NCBI GenBank assembly: GCA_964036315.1
Contig: CAXIWW010000817.1
Coordinates: forward strand, 6,979,501 to 7,043,500
Direction: 5' to 3'
Length of the DNA stretch: 64,000 nucleotides
From: Acanthosepion esculentum
Taxonomy: Eukaryota > Mollusca > Cephalopoda > Sepiida > Sepiidae
Below the pieces are notes generated by a model that saw nothing but the letters and a program-made list of their open reading frames with translations, ran no database searches and had not been told where the DNA came from. Of this stretch, positions 48,294 to 61,402 are shown piece after piece (the stretch's first letter is position 1; the number at the start of each line of letters is the position of its first letter). The translations under genes and the position numbers were made by a program.

Positions 48294-50995
48294 AGCTGTT
48301 GGCACTTTTGCTATCAGCTGTTGGCACTTTTGCTATCAGCTGTTGGAACTTTTGCTATCAGCTGTTGGCACTTTTGCTATCAGCTGTAGTGCTGTTGGCA
48401 CTTTTGCTATCAACTGGTGTTGTTCGCAAGTTTTTATATAAACATGTATTTTTATACTTTCATAGTGTTTTTCTTTTTAGTGGGGGGTCACTATTTGCTC
48501 ATAGCTGGGACCCTTTATGATCAGAAGCCTTGCTGTCAGATGTAGTTTATAGTCATACCTAGGACTAGTTGGCACTGTGGAGCTATTGGCACTTTTGCTA
48601 TCAGCTGTTGGCACTTTTGCTATCAGCTGTTGGCACTTTTGCTATCAGCTGTTGGCACTTTTGCTATCAGCTGTGTTTCTGTTGGCATTTTTGCTATCAA
48701 CTGGTGTTGTTCACAAGTTTTTATATAAACATGTATTTTTATACTTTCATAGTGTTTTTTTTTTGTGGGGGGTCACTATTTGCTCATAGCTGTGATCAGA
48801 ACCCTTGCTGTCAGATGTAGTTTATAGTCATGCATAGGACTAATTGGCAATGTGGTGCTGTTGGCACTTTTGCTATCAGCTGTTGGCACTTTTGCTATCA
48901 GCTGTTGGCACTTTTGCTATCAAATGGTGTTGACCGCAAGTTTTTTTATAAACATGTATTTTTATACATTCATAGTGGTTTATTTTAGTGGGCGGTCACT
49001 ATTTGCTCATAGCTTGGACCCTTTGTGATCAGAAGCCTTGCTGTCAGATATAGTTTATAGTCATACCTAGGACTAGTTGGCACTGTGGTGCTGTTGGCAC
49101 TTTTGCTATCAGCTGTTAACACTTTTTCTATCAGCTGTTGGCACTTTTGGTATCAGCTGTTGACATTTTGATATCAGCTTTTGGCACTTTTGGTATCAGC
49201 TGTTGGCACTTTTGCTATCAGCTGTTGGCACTTTTGCTATCAACTGGTGTTGTTCGCAAGTTTTTATATAAACATGTATTTTTATAATTTCATAGTGTTT
49301 TTTTTTTTAGTGGGGGGTCACTATTTGCTCATGGCTGGGACCCTTTGTGATCAGAAGCCTAGCTGTCAGATGTAGTTTATAGTCATAACTAGGATTAGTT
49401 GGCACTGTGGTGGTGTTGGCACTTTTGCTATTAGCTGTTGGCACTTTTGCTATTAGCTGTTGGCACTTTTGCTATCAGCTGTTGGAACTTTTGCTATCAG
49501 CTGTTGGCACATTTGCTATCAGCTTTTGGCACTTTTGCTATCAGCTGTTGGCACTTTTGTTATCAGCTGTTGGCACATTTGCTATCAGCTTTTGGCACTT
49601 TTGCTATCAGCTGTTGGCACCTTATGTATAATCTGTTGGCACTTTTGCTATCAGCTGTTGGCACATTTGCTATCAGCTGTTGGCACTTTTGCTATCAGCA
49701 GTTGGCACTTTTGCTATCAGCTTTCGGCACATTTGGTATCAACTGTTGGCACTTTTGCTATCAGCTGTTGGCACTTTTGCTATCAGCTGTTGGCACTTTT
49801 GCTATCAGCTTTTGGCACTTTTGGTATCAGCTGTTGGCACTTTGGCTATCAGCTGTTGGCACTTTTGCTATCAGCTGTTGGCACTTTTGCTATCAGCTGT
49901 TGGCACTTTTGCTATCAGTTTGGCACTTTTGGTATCAGCTGTTGGCACTTTTGCTATCAGCCGTTGGCACTTTTGCTATCAGCTGTGGTGCTGTTGGCAC
50001 TTTTGCTATCAACTGGTGTTGTTCGCAAGTTTTTATATAAACATGTATTTTTATAATTTCATAGTGTTTTTTTTTTAGTGGGGGGTCACTATTTGCTCAT
50101 AGCTGGGACCCTTTGTGGTCAGAAGACTTGCTGTCAGATCTAGTTTATAGTCATACCTAGGACTAGTTGGCACTGTGGTGCTGTTGGCACTTTTGCTATC
50201 AGCTGTTGGCACTTTTGCTATCAGCTGCTGGCACTTTTGCTATCAGCTGTTGGCACGTTTGCTATCAGCTTTTGGCATTTTGCTATCAGCTGTTGGCACT
50301 TTTGCTATCAACTGGTGTTGTTCGCAAGTTTTTATAAAAACATGAATTATTATACTTTCATAGTGTTTTTTTATAGTGGGGGGACACTATTTGCTCATAG
50401 CTGGGACCCTTTGTGATCAGAAGCCTTGCTGTCAGATGTAGTTTATAGTCATACCTAGGACTAGTTGGCACTGTGGTGCGTTTGGCACTTTTGCTATCAG
50501 CTGTTGGCACTTTTGCTATCAGCTGTTGGCACTTTTGCTATCAGCTGTTGGCACTTTTGCTATCAGCTGTGGTGCTGTTGGCACTTTTGCTATCAACTGG
50601 TGTTGTTCGCAAGTTTTTATATAAACATGAATTTTTAGAATTCCATAGTGTTTTTTTTTTAGTGGGGGCTCACTATTTGCTCATAGTTGGGACCCTTTGT
50701 GATCAGAAGCCTTGCTGTCAGTTGTAGTTTATAATCATACCTAGGACTAGTTGGCACTGTGGTGCTGCTGGCACTTTTGCTATCAGCTGTTGGCACTTTT
50801 GCTATCAGCTGTTGGCACTTTTGCTATCAGCTGTTGGCACTTTTGCTATCAGCCGTTGGCACTTTTGCTATCAGCTGTGGTGCTGTTGGCACTTTTGCTA
50901 TCAACTGGTGTTGTTCGCAAGTTTTTATATAAACATGCATTTTTATACTTTCATAGTGGGTTTTTTTTAGTGGGGGGGTCACTATTTGCTCATAG
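48294..50995 (+). repeat. Recent 2.7-kb duplication in satellite B, copy 2 (offset 6634)
   Basis: Partner of 41660-44361. Immediately left of it (47718-48285) is a copy of 46041-46608. Immediately right (from 50996) the sequence resembles a different position of the source (from about 44052: GTTGGGACCC, TCAGTTGTAG, TTTATAATC, GTGCTGCTG). Copy 2 is therefore embedded in a mosaic, as expected from successive unequal exchanges. Confidence 0.92.
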
Positions 50996-53326
50996 TTGGG
51001 ACCCTTTGTGATCAGAAGCCTTGCTGTCAGTTGTAGTTTATAATCATACCTAGGACTAGTTGGCACTGTGGTGCTGCTGACACTTTTGCTATCAGCTGTT
51101 GGCACTTTTGCTATCAGCTGTTGGCACTTTTGCTATCAGCTGTTGGCACTTTTGTTATCAGCTGTGGTGCTGTTGGCACTTTTGCTATCAACTGGTGTTG
51201 TTCGCAGGTTTTTATATAAACATGTATTTTTATACTTTCGTAGTGTTTTTTTTAGTGGGGGGTCACTATTTGCTAATAGCTGGGACCCTTTGTGATCAGA
51301 AGCCTTGCTGTCAGATGTAGTTTATAGTCATACCTAGGACTAGTTGGCACTGTGGTGCTGTTGGCACTATTGCTATCAGCTTTTGGCAGTTTTGCTATCA
51401 GCTGTTGGCACTTTTGCTATCAGCTGTTGGGACTTTTGCTATCAGCTGTGGTGCTGTTGGCACTTTTGCTATCAACTGGTGTTGTTCGCAAGTTTTTATA
51501 TAAACATCTATTTTTATACTTTCATAGTGTTTTTTTTTAGTGGGGGGTCACTATTTGCTCATAGCTGGGACCCTCTGTGATCAGAAGCCTTGCAGTCAGA
51601 TGTAGTTTATAGTCATACCTAGGACTAGTTGGCACTGTTGTGCTGTTGGCACTTTTGCTATCAGCTGTTGGCACTGTTGCTATCAGCTGTTGGCACTTTT
51701 GCTATCAGCTGTTGGCACTTTGGTATAATCTGTTGGCACTTTTGCTATCAGCTGTTGGCACATTTGCTATCAGCTTTTGGCACTTTTGGTATCAGTTGTT
51801 GGCACTTTTGGTATCAGCTGTTGGCACTTTTGGTATCATCTGTTGGCACTTGTGCTATCAGCTGTTGGCACTTTTGCTAACAGTTTTTGGCACTTTTGCT
51901 ATCAGCTGTTGCAACTTTTGCTATCAGCTGTTGGCACTTTTTCTATCAGCTGTGGTCCTGTTGGCACTTTTGCTATCAACTGGTGTTGTTCGCAAGTTTT
52001 TTTATAAACATGTATTTGTATACATTCATAGAGTTTTTTATTAGTGGAAGGTCACTATTTGCTCATAGCTGGGACCCTTTGTGATCAGAATCCTTGCTGT
52101 CAGATGTAGTTTATAGTCATACCTAGGACTAGTTGGCAATGTGGTGCTGTTGGCACTTTTGCTATGAGCTGTTGGCACTTTTGCTATGAGCTGTTGGCAC
52201 TTTTGCTATCAGCTGTTGTCACTTTTGCTATAAGCTGTTGGCACTTTTGCTATCAGCTGTTGGCACTTTTGCTATCAGCTGTGGTGCTGTTGGCACTTTT
52301 GCTATCAACTGGTGTTGTTCGCAAGTTTTTATATAAACATGTATTTTCATACGTTCATTGTGTATTTTTTTTAGTGAGGGGTCACTATTTGCTCACAGCT
52401 GGGACCCTTTGTGATAAGAAGCGTTGCTGTCAGATGTAGTTTATAGTCATACCTAGGACTAGTTGGCACTGTGGTGCTGTTGGCACTTTTGCTATCAGCT
52501 GTTGGCACTTTTGCTGTCAGCTGTTGGCACTTTTGCTATCAGCTGTGGTGCTGTTGGCACTTTTGCTATCAACTGGCGTTGTTCGCAAGTTTTTATATGA
52601 ACATGTATTTTTATACTTTCGTAGTGTTTTTTTTAGTGGGGGGTCACTATTTGCTCATAGCTGGGACCCTTTGTGATCAGAAGCCTTGCTGTCAGATGTA
52701 GTTTATAGTCATACCTAGGACTAGTTGGCACTGTGGTGCTGTTGGTACTATTGCTATCAGCTGTTGGCACTTTTGCTATCAGCTGTTGGCACTTTTGCTA
52801 TCAGCTGTTGGCACTTTTGCTATCAACTGGTGTTGTTCGCAAGTTTTTATATAAACATGTATTTTTATACTTTCATAGTGTTTTTTTTTTAGTGGGGGCT
52901 CACTATTTGCTCATAGCTGGGACCCTTTGTGATCAGAAGCCTTGCTGTCAGATGTAGTTTATAATCATACCTAGGACTAGTTGGCACTGTGGTGCTGCTG
53001 GCACTTTTGCTATCAGCTGTTGGCACTTTTGCTATCAGCTGTTGGCACTTTTGCTATCAGCTGTTGGCACTTTTGCTATCAGCTGTGGTGCTGTTGGCAC
53101 TTGTTCTATCAACTGGTGTTGTTCGCAAGTTTTTATATAAACATGTATTTTTATACTTTCGTAGTGTTTTTTTTTAGTGGGGGGTCACTATTTGCTAATA
53201 GCTGGGACCCTTTGTGATCAGAAGCCTTGCTGTCAGATGTAGTTTATAGTCATACCTAGGACTAGTTGGCACTGTGGTGCTGTTGTCACTATTGCTATCA
53301 GCTTTTGGCAGTTTTGCTATCAGCTG

Positions 53327-54683
53327 TTGGCACTTTTGCTATCAGCTTTTGGCACTTTCGGTATCAGCTTTTGGCGCTTTTGCTATCAGCTGTTGGAACT
53401 TTTGCTATCAGCCGTTGGCATTTTGCTATCAGCTGTTGGCACTTTTGGTATCATCTTTTGGCACATTTGCTATCAGCTGTTGGCACTTTGGTATCAGCTG
53501 TTGGCACTTTTGCTATCAGCTTTTGGCACTTTTGGTATCAGCTGTTGGCACTTTTGCTATAACCTGTTGGCAATTTTGCTATCAGCTTTTGGCACTGTTG
53601 CTACCAGCTGGTGGCACTTTTGCTATCAGCTGTTGGCACTTTTGCTATCAGCTGTGGTGCTGTTGCCACTTTTGCTATCAACTGGTGTTGTTCGCAAGTT
53701 TTTATATAAATATGTATTTTTATACATTCATAGTGTTTTTATTTTAGTGGGGGTCACTATTTGCTCATAGCTGGGACCCTTTGTGATCAGAAGCCTTGCT
53801 GTCAGATGTAGTTTATAGTCATACCTACGACTAGTTGGCAATGTGGTGCTGTTGGCATTTTTGCAATCAGCTGTTGGCACTTTTGCTATCAGCTGTTGGC
53901 ACATTTGCTATCAGCTGTTGGCACATTTTCTATCAGCTTTTGGCACTTTTGCTTTCAGCTGTTGGCACTTTTTTCTATCAGCTGTTGGCACATTTGTTAT
54001 CAGCTGTTGGCACATTTGCTATCAGCTTTTGGCACTTTTGCTATCAGCTGTTGGCACTTTTGCTATCAGCTGTTGGCACTTTTGCTATCAGCTGTTGGCA
54101 CCTTTGGTATAATCTGTTGGCACTTTTGCTATCAGCTGTTGGCACATTTGCTATCAGCTGTTGGCACTTTTGCTATCAGCAGTTGGCACTTTTGCTATCA
54201 GCTTTCGGCACATTTGGTATCAGCTGTTGGCACTTTTGCTATCAGCTGTTGGCACTTTTGCTATCAGCTGTTGGCACTTTTGCTATCAGCTTTTGGCACT
54301 TTTGGTATCAGCTGTTGGCACTTTGGCTATCAGCTGTTGGCACTTTTGCTATCAGCTGTGGTGCTGTTGGCACTTTTGCTATCAGCTGTTGGCACTTTTT
54401 CTATCAGCTGCTGGCACTTTTGCTATCAGCTGTTGGCACTTTTGCTATCAGTTTTGGCACTTTTGCTATCAGCTGTTGGCACTTTTGCTATCAACTGGTG
54501 TTGTTCACAAGTTTTTATATAAACATGAATTTTTATACTTTCATAGTGTTTTTTTATAGTGGGGGGTCACTATTTGCTCATAGCTGGGACCCTTTGTGAT
54601 CAGAAGCCTTGCTGTCGGATGTAGTTTATAGTCATACCTAGGACTAGTTGGCACTGTGGTGCGTTTGGCACTTTTGCTATCAG
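53327..54683 (+). repeat. 1.4-kb satellite B module, copy 1
   Basis: Two long monomer runs and two spacers in fixed order. The first run contains CTTTCGGTATCAG and GCTTTTGGCGC and ends in a spacer with TATATAAATATG and GTTTTTATTTTAG. The second run contains CACTTTTTTCTATCAG, GGTATAATC, GCAGTTGGC and CTTTCGGCAC and ends in a spacer with TTCACAAG, ATAGTGGGG and TGTCGGATG. It matches copy 2 at offsets 2414-2415 with nearly no length change. Confidence 0.87.
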
Positions 54684-55489
54684 CAGTTGGCACTTTTGCT
54701 ATCAGCTTTCGGCACATTTGGTATCAGCTGTTGGCACTTTTGCTATCAGCTGTTGGCACTTTTGCTATCAGCTGTTGGCACTTTTGCTATCAGCTTTTGG
54801 CACTTTTGGTATCAGCTGTTGGCACTTTGGCTACCAGCTGTTGGCACTTTTGCTATCAGCTGTGGTGCTGTTGGCACTTTTGCTATCAGCTGTTGGCACT
54901 TTTGCTATCAGCTGCTGGCACTTTTGCTATCAGCTGTTGGCACTTTTGCTATCAGTTTTGGCACTTTTGCAATCAGCTGTTGGCACTTTTGTTATCAACT
55001 GGTGTTATTCACAAGTTTTTATATAAACATTAATTTTTATACTTTCATAGTGTTTTTTTATAGTGGGGGGTCACTATTTGCTCATAGCTGGGACCCTTTG
55101 TGATCAGAAGCCTTGCTGTCGGATGTAGTTTATAGTCATACCTAGGACTAGTTGGCACTGTGGTGCGTTTGGCACTTTTGCTATCAGCTGTTGGCACTTT
55201 TGCTATCAGCTGTTGGCACATTTGCTATCAGCTGTTGGCACTTTTGCTATCAGCTGTGGTGCTGTTGGCACTTTTGCTATCAACTGGTGTTGTTCCCAAG
55301 TTTTTATATAAACATGTATTTTTATACATTGATAATGTTTTTTTTTTAGTGGGGTGTCACTATTTGCTCAAAGCCGGGACCCTTTGTGATCAGAAGCCTT
55401 GCTGTCAGATGTAGTTTATAGTCATAACTAGGACTAGTTGACCCTGTGGTGCTGATGGCACTTTTGCTATCAGCTGTTGGCACTTTTGC

Positions 55490-57127
55490 TATCAGCTGTG
55501 GTGCTGTTTGCACTTTTGCTATCAACTGGTGTTGTTCGCAAGTTTTTATATAAACATGTATTTTTATAATTTCATAGTGTTTTTTTTTTAGTGGGGGGTC
55601 ACTATTTGCTCATGGCTGGGACCCTTTGTGATCAGAAGCCTAGCTGTCAGATGTAGTTTATAGTCATACCTAGGACTAGTTGGCACTGTGGTGGTGTTGG
55701 CACTTTTGCTATTAGCTGTTGGCACTTTTGCTATCAGCTGTTGGCACTTTTGCGATCAGCTTTTGGCACTTTCGGTATCAGCTTTTGGCGCTTTTGCTAT
55801 CAGCAGTTGGCACTTTTGCTATCAGCCGTTGGCACTTTTGCTATCAGCTGTTGGCACTTTTGGTATCATCTTTTGGCACATTTGCTATCAGCTGTTGGCA
55901 CTTTGGTATCAGCTGTTGGCACTTTTGTTATCAGCTTTTGGCACTTTTGGTATCAGCTGTTGGCACTTTTGCTATCACCTGTTGGCACTTTTGTTATCAG
56001 CTTTTGGCACTTTTGGTATCAGCTGGTGGCACTTTTGCTATCAGCTGTTGGCACTTTTGCTATCAGCTGTGGTGCTGTTGCCACTTTTGCTATCAACTGG
56101 TGTTGTTCGCAAGTTTTTATATAAATATGTATTTTTATACATTCATAGTGTTTTTATTTTAGTGGGGGTCACTATTTGCTCATAGCTGGGACCCTTTGTG
56201 ATCAGAAGCCTTGCTGTCAGATGTAGTTTATAGTCATACCTACGACTAGTTGGCAATGTGGTGCTGTTGGCACTTTTGCAATCAGCTGTTGGCACTTTTG
56301 CTATCAGCTGTTGGAAGTTTTGCTATCAGCTGTTGGCACATTTTCTATCAGCTTTTGGCACTTTTGCTATCAGCTGTTGGCACTTTTTTCTATCAGCTGT
56401 TGGCACTTTTGTTATCAGCTGTTGGCACATTTGCTATCAGCTTTTGGCACTTTTGCTATCAGCTGTTGGCACTTTTGCTATCAGCTGTTGGCACTTTTGC
56501 AATCAGCTGTTGGCACCTTTGGTATAATCTGTTGGAACTTTTGCTATCAGCTCTTGGCACATTTGCTATCAGCTGTTGGCACTTTTGCTATCAGCAGTTG
56601 GCACTTTTGCTATCAGCTTTCGGCGCATTTGGTATCAGCTGTTGGCACTTTTGCTATCAGCTGTTGGCACTTTTGCTATCAGCTGTTGGCACTTTTTTTT
56701 TCAGCTTTTGGCACTTTTGGTATCAGCTGTTGGCACTTTGGCTATCAGCTGTTGGCACTTTTGCTATCAGCTGTGGTGCTGTTGGCACTTTTGCTATCAG
56801 CTGTTGGCACTTTTTCTATCAGCTGCTGGCACTTTTGCTATCAGCTGTTGGCACTTTTGCTATCAGTTTTGGCACTTTTGCTATCAGCTGTTGGCACTTT
56901 TGCTATCAACTGGTGTTGTTCACAAGTTTTTATATAAACAAGAATTTTTATACTTTCATAGTGTTTTTTTATAGTGGGGGGTCACTATTTGCTCATAGCT
57001 GGGACCCTTTGTGATCAGAAGCCTTGCTGTCGAATGTAGTTTATAGTCATACCTAGGACTAGTTGGCACTGTGGTGCGTTTGGCACTTTTGCTATCAGCT
57101 GTTGGCACTTTTGCTATCAGCTGTTGG
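55490..57127 (+). repeat. Satellite B module, copy 2 (extended)
   Basis: Aligns with copy 1 from 55741 on. It aligns with copy 3 (59766-61402) over its full length of about 1.64 kb, including an upstream spacer with CATGGCTGGGACC and CCTAGCTGTC. Private changes include a monomer damaged to CACTTTTTTTTTCAGC near 56697. Confidence 0.87.
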
Positions 57128-57134
57128 CACATTT

Positions 57135-57454
57135 GCTACCAGCTTTTTGCAGTTTTGGTATCAGCTGTTGGCACTTTTGCTATCAGCTGTTGGCACTTTT
57201 GCTATCAGCTGGTGTTGTTCACAAGTTTTTATATAAACATGTATTTTTATACTTTCATAGTGTTTTTTTTTAATGGGGGGTAACTATTTGTTCATAGCTG
57301 GGACCCTTTGTGATCAGAAGCCTTGATGTCAGATGTAGTTTATAGTCATACCTAGGACTAGTTGGCACTGTGGTGATGTTGGCACTTTTGCTATCAGCTG
57401 TTGGCACTTTTGCTATCAGCCGTTGGCAATTTTGGTATCAGCTGTTGGCGCTTT
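57135..57454 (+). repeat. 320-bp tandem doubling, copy 1
   Basis: A complete unit (short monomer run, spacer, two to three monomers). It is followed at an offset of exactly 320 by a copy at 57455. Both share GCTACCAGCTTTTTGC, a spacer starting CAGCTGGTGTTG where most units have CAACTGGTG, TTCACAAG, the AATGGGGGGTAAC variant and CTTGATGTCAG. Confidence 0.88.
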
Positions 57455-57748
57455 GCTACCAGCTTTTTGCAGTTTTGGTATCAGCTGTTGGCACTTTTGC
57501 TATCAGCTGTTGGCACTTTTGCTATCAGCTGGTGTTGTTCACAAGTTTTTATATAAACATGTATTTTTATACTTTCATAGTGTTTTTTTTTAATGGGGGG
57601 TAACTATTTGTTCATAGCTGGGACCCTTTGTGATCAGAAGCCTTGATGTCAGATGTAGTTTATAGTCATACCTAGGACTAGTTGGCACTGTGGTGATGTT
57701 GGCACTTTTGCTATCAGCTGTTGGCACTTTTGCTATCAGCCGTTGGCA
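57455..57748 (+). repeat. 320-bp tandem doubling, copy 2
   Basis: Partner of 57135-57428. It appears identical or nearly so over about 294 bp, then diverges at CCGTTGGCA near 57741 (CTTTTGCTATC here versus ATTTTGGTATC in copy 1). Confidence 0.88.
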
Positions 57749-59765
57749 CTTTTGCTATCAGCTGAGGTGCTGTTGGCACTTTTGCTATCAACTGGTGTTG
57801 TTCGCAAGTTTTTATATAAACACGTATTTTTATAATTTCATAGTGTTTTTTTTTTAGTGGGGGGTCACTATTTGCTCATAGCTGGGACCCTTTTTGATCA
57901 GAAGCCTTGCTTTCAGATCTAGTTTATAGACATACCTAGGACTAGTTGGCACTGTGGTGCTGTTTGCACTTTTGCTATCAGCTGTTGGCACTTTTGCTAT
58001 CAGCTGCTGGCACTTTTGCTATCAGCTGTTGGCACGTTTGCTATCAGCTTTTGGCATTTTGCTATCAGCTGTTGGCACTTTTGCTATCAACTGGTGTTGT
58101 TCGTAAGTTTTTATATAAACATGAATTATTATACTTTCATAGTGTTTTGTTATAGTGGGGGGTCACTATTTGCTCATAGCTGGGAGCCTTTGTGATCAGA
58201 AGCCTTGCTGTCAGATGTAGTTTATAATCATACCTAGGACTAGTTGGCACTGTGGTGCGTTTGGCACTTTTGCTATCAGCTGTTGGCACTTTTGCTATCA
58301 GCTGTTGGCACTTTTGCTATCAGCTGTTGGAACTTTTGGTATCAGCTGTTGGCACTTTTGCTATCAGCTTTTTGCAGTTTTGGTATCAGCTATTGGCACT
58401 TTTCCTATCAGCTGTTGGCACTTTTGCTATCAGCTGTGGTGCTGTTGGCACTTTTGCTATCAACTGGTGTTGTTCGCAGGTTTTTATATAAACATGTATT
58501 TTTATACATTCATAGTGTTTTTTTTTAATGGGGGGTAACTATTTGTTCATAGCTGGGACCCTTTGTGATCAGAAGCCTTGATGTCAGATGTAGTTTATAG
58601 TCATACCTAGGACTAGTTGGCACTGTGGTGTTGTTGGCACTTTTGCTATCAGCTGTTGGCACTTTTGCTATCAGCTGTTGGCACTTTTGCTATCAGCTGT
58701 TGGCACTTTTGCTATCAGCTGTTGGCACTTTTGCTATCAGCCGTTGGCACTTTTGCTATCAGCTGTGGTGCTGTTGGCACTTTTGCTATCAACTGGTGTT
58801 GTTCGCAAGTTTTTATATAAACATGTATTTTTATACTTTCATAGTGGGTTTTTTTTAGTGGGGGGTCACTATTTGCTCATAGCTGGGACCCTTTGTGATC
58901 AGAAGCCTTGCTGTCAGATGTAGTTTATAGTCATACCTACGACTAGTTGGCAATGTGGTGCTGTTGGCACTTTTGCTATCAGCTGTTGGCACTTTTGCTA
59001 TCAGCTGTTGGAACTTTTGCTATCAGCTGTTGGCACATTTGCTATCAGCTTTTGGCATTTTTGCTATCAGCTGTTGGCACTTTTTTCTATCAGCTGTTGG
59101 CACTTTTGTTATCAGCTGTTGACATATCTGCTATCAGCTTTTGGCACTTTTGCTATCAGCTGTTCGCACTTTTGCTATCAGCTGTTGGCAATTTGGTATA
59201 ATCTGTTGGCACTTTTGCTATCAGCTGTTGGCACATTTGCTATCAGCTGTTGGAACTTTTGCTATCAGCAGTTGGCACTTTTGCTATCAGTTTCGGCACA
59301 TTTGGTATCAGCTGTTGGCACTTTTGCTATCAGCTGTTGGCACTTTGGCTACCAGCTGTTGGCACTTTTGCTATCAGCTGTGGTGCTGTTGGCACTTTTG
59401 CTATCAGCTGTTGGCACTTTTGCTATCAGCTGCTGGCACTTTTGCTATCAGCTGTTGGCACTTTTGCTATCAGTTTTGGCACTTTTGCAATCAGCTGTTG
59501 GCACTTTTGTTATCAACTGGTGTTGTTCACAAGTTTTTATATAAACATTAATTTTTATACTTTCATAGTGTTTTTTTATAGTGGGGGGTCACTATTTGCT
59601 CATAGCTGGGACCCTTTGTGATCAGAAGCCTTGCTGTCGGATGTAGTTTATAGTCATACCTAGGACTAGTTGGCACTGTGGTGCGTTTGGCACTTTTGCT
59701 ATCAGCTGTTGGCACTTTTGCTATCAGCTGTTGGCCCTTTTGCTATCAGCTGTTGGCACTTTTGC

Positions 59766-61402
59766 TATCAGCTGTGGTGCTGTTTGCACTTTTGCTATCA
59801 ACTGTTGTTGTTCGCAAGTTTTTATATAAACATGTATTTTTATAATTTCATAGTGTTTTTTTTTTAGTGGGGGGTCACTATTTGCTCATGGCTGGGACCC
59901 TTTGTGATCAGAAGCCTAGCTGTCAGATGTAGTTTATAGTCATACCTAGGACTAGTTGGCACTGTGGTGGTGTTGGCACTTTTGCTATTAGCTGTTGGCA
60001 CTTTTGCTATCAGCTGTTGGCACTTTTAGTATCAGCTTTTGGCACTTTCGGTATCAGCTTTTGGCGCTTTTGCTATCAGCTGTTGGCACTTTTGCTATCA
60101 GCCGTTGGCACTTTTGCTATCAGCTGTTGGCACTTTTGGTATCATCTTTTGGCACATTTGCTATCAGCTGTTGGCACTTTGGTATCAGCTGTTGGCACTT
60201 TTGCTATCAGCTTTTGGCACTTTTGCTATCAGCTGTTGGCACTTTTGCTATCAGCTGTTGGCACTTTTGCTATCAGCTTTTGGCACTTTTGCTACCAGCT
60301 GGTGGCACTTTTGCTATCAGCTGTTGGCACTTTTGCTATCAGCTGTGGTGCTGTTGCCACTTTTGCTATCAACTGGTGTTGTTCGCAAGTTTTTATATAA
60401 ATATGTATTTTTATACATTCATAGTGTTTTTATTTTAGTGGGGGTCACTATTTGCTCATAGCTGGGACCCTTTGTGATCAGAAGCCTTGCTGTCAGATGT
60501 AGTTTATAGTCATACCTACGACTAGTTGGCAATGTGGTGCTGTTGGCACTTTTGCAATCAGCTGTTGGCACTTTTGCTATCAGCTGTTGGAACTTTTGCT
60601 ATCAGCTGTTGGCACATTTTCTATCAGCTTTTGGCACTTTTGCTATCAGCTGTTGGCACTTTTTTCTATCAGCTGTTGGCACTTTTGTTATCAGCTGTTG
60701 GAACATTTGCTATCAGCTTTTGGCACTTTTGCTATCAGCTGTTGGCACTTTTGCTATCAGCTGTTGGCACTTTTGCTATCAGCTGTTGGCACCTTTGGTA
60801 TAATCTGTTGGCACTTTTGCTATCAGCTGTTGGCACATTTGCTATCAGCTGTTGGCACTTTTGCTATCAGCAGTTGGCACTTTTGCTATCAGCTTTCGGC
60901 ACATTTGGTATCAGCTGTTGGCACTTTTGCGATCAGCTGTTGGCACTTTTGCTATCAGCTGTTGGCACTTTTGCTATCAGCTTTTGGCACTTTTGGTATC
61001 AGCTGTTGGCACTTTGGCTATCAGCTGTTGGCACTTTGGCTATCAGCTGTGGTGCTGTTGGCACTTTTGCTATCAGCTGTTGGCACTTTTTCTATCAGCT
61101 GCTGGCACTTTTGCTATCAGCTGTTGGCACTTTTGCTATCAGTTTTGGCATTTTGCTATCAGCTGTTGGCACTTTTGCTATCAACTGGTGTTGTTCACAA
61201 GTTTTTATATAAACATGAATTTTTATACTTTCATAGTGTTTTTTTATAGTGGGGGGTCACTATTTGCTCATAGCTGGGACCCTTTGTGATCAGAAGCCTT
61301 GCTGTCGGATGTAGTTTATAGTCATACCTAGGACTAGTTGGCACTGTGGTGCGTTTGGCACTTTTGCTATCAGCTGTTGGCACTTTTGCTATCAGCTGTT
61401 GG
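59766..61402 (+). repeat. Satellite B module, copy 3 (extended)
   Basis: Matches copy 2 at offset 4276, falling to 4275 after a one-base deletion near 61150 (GGCATTTTGC). Diverged partial relatives of the second half of the module occur near 44430-45170, 45480-45760, 58950-59670 and 61700-62370. The 53-62 kb region is therefore dominated by this module family. Confidence 0.85.
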
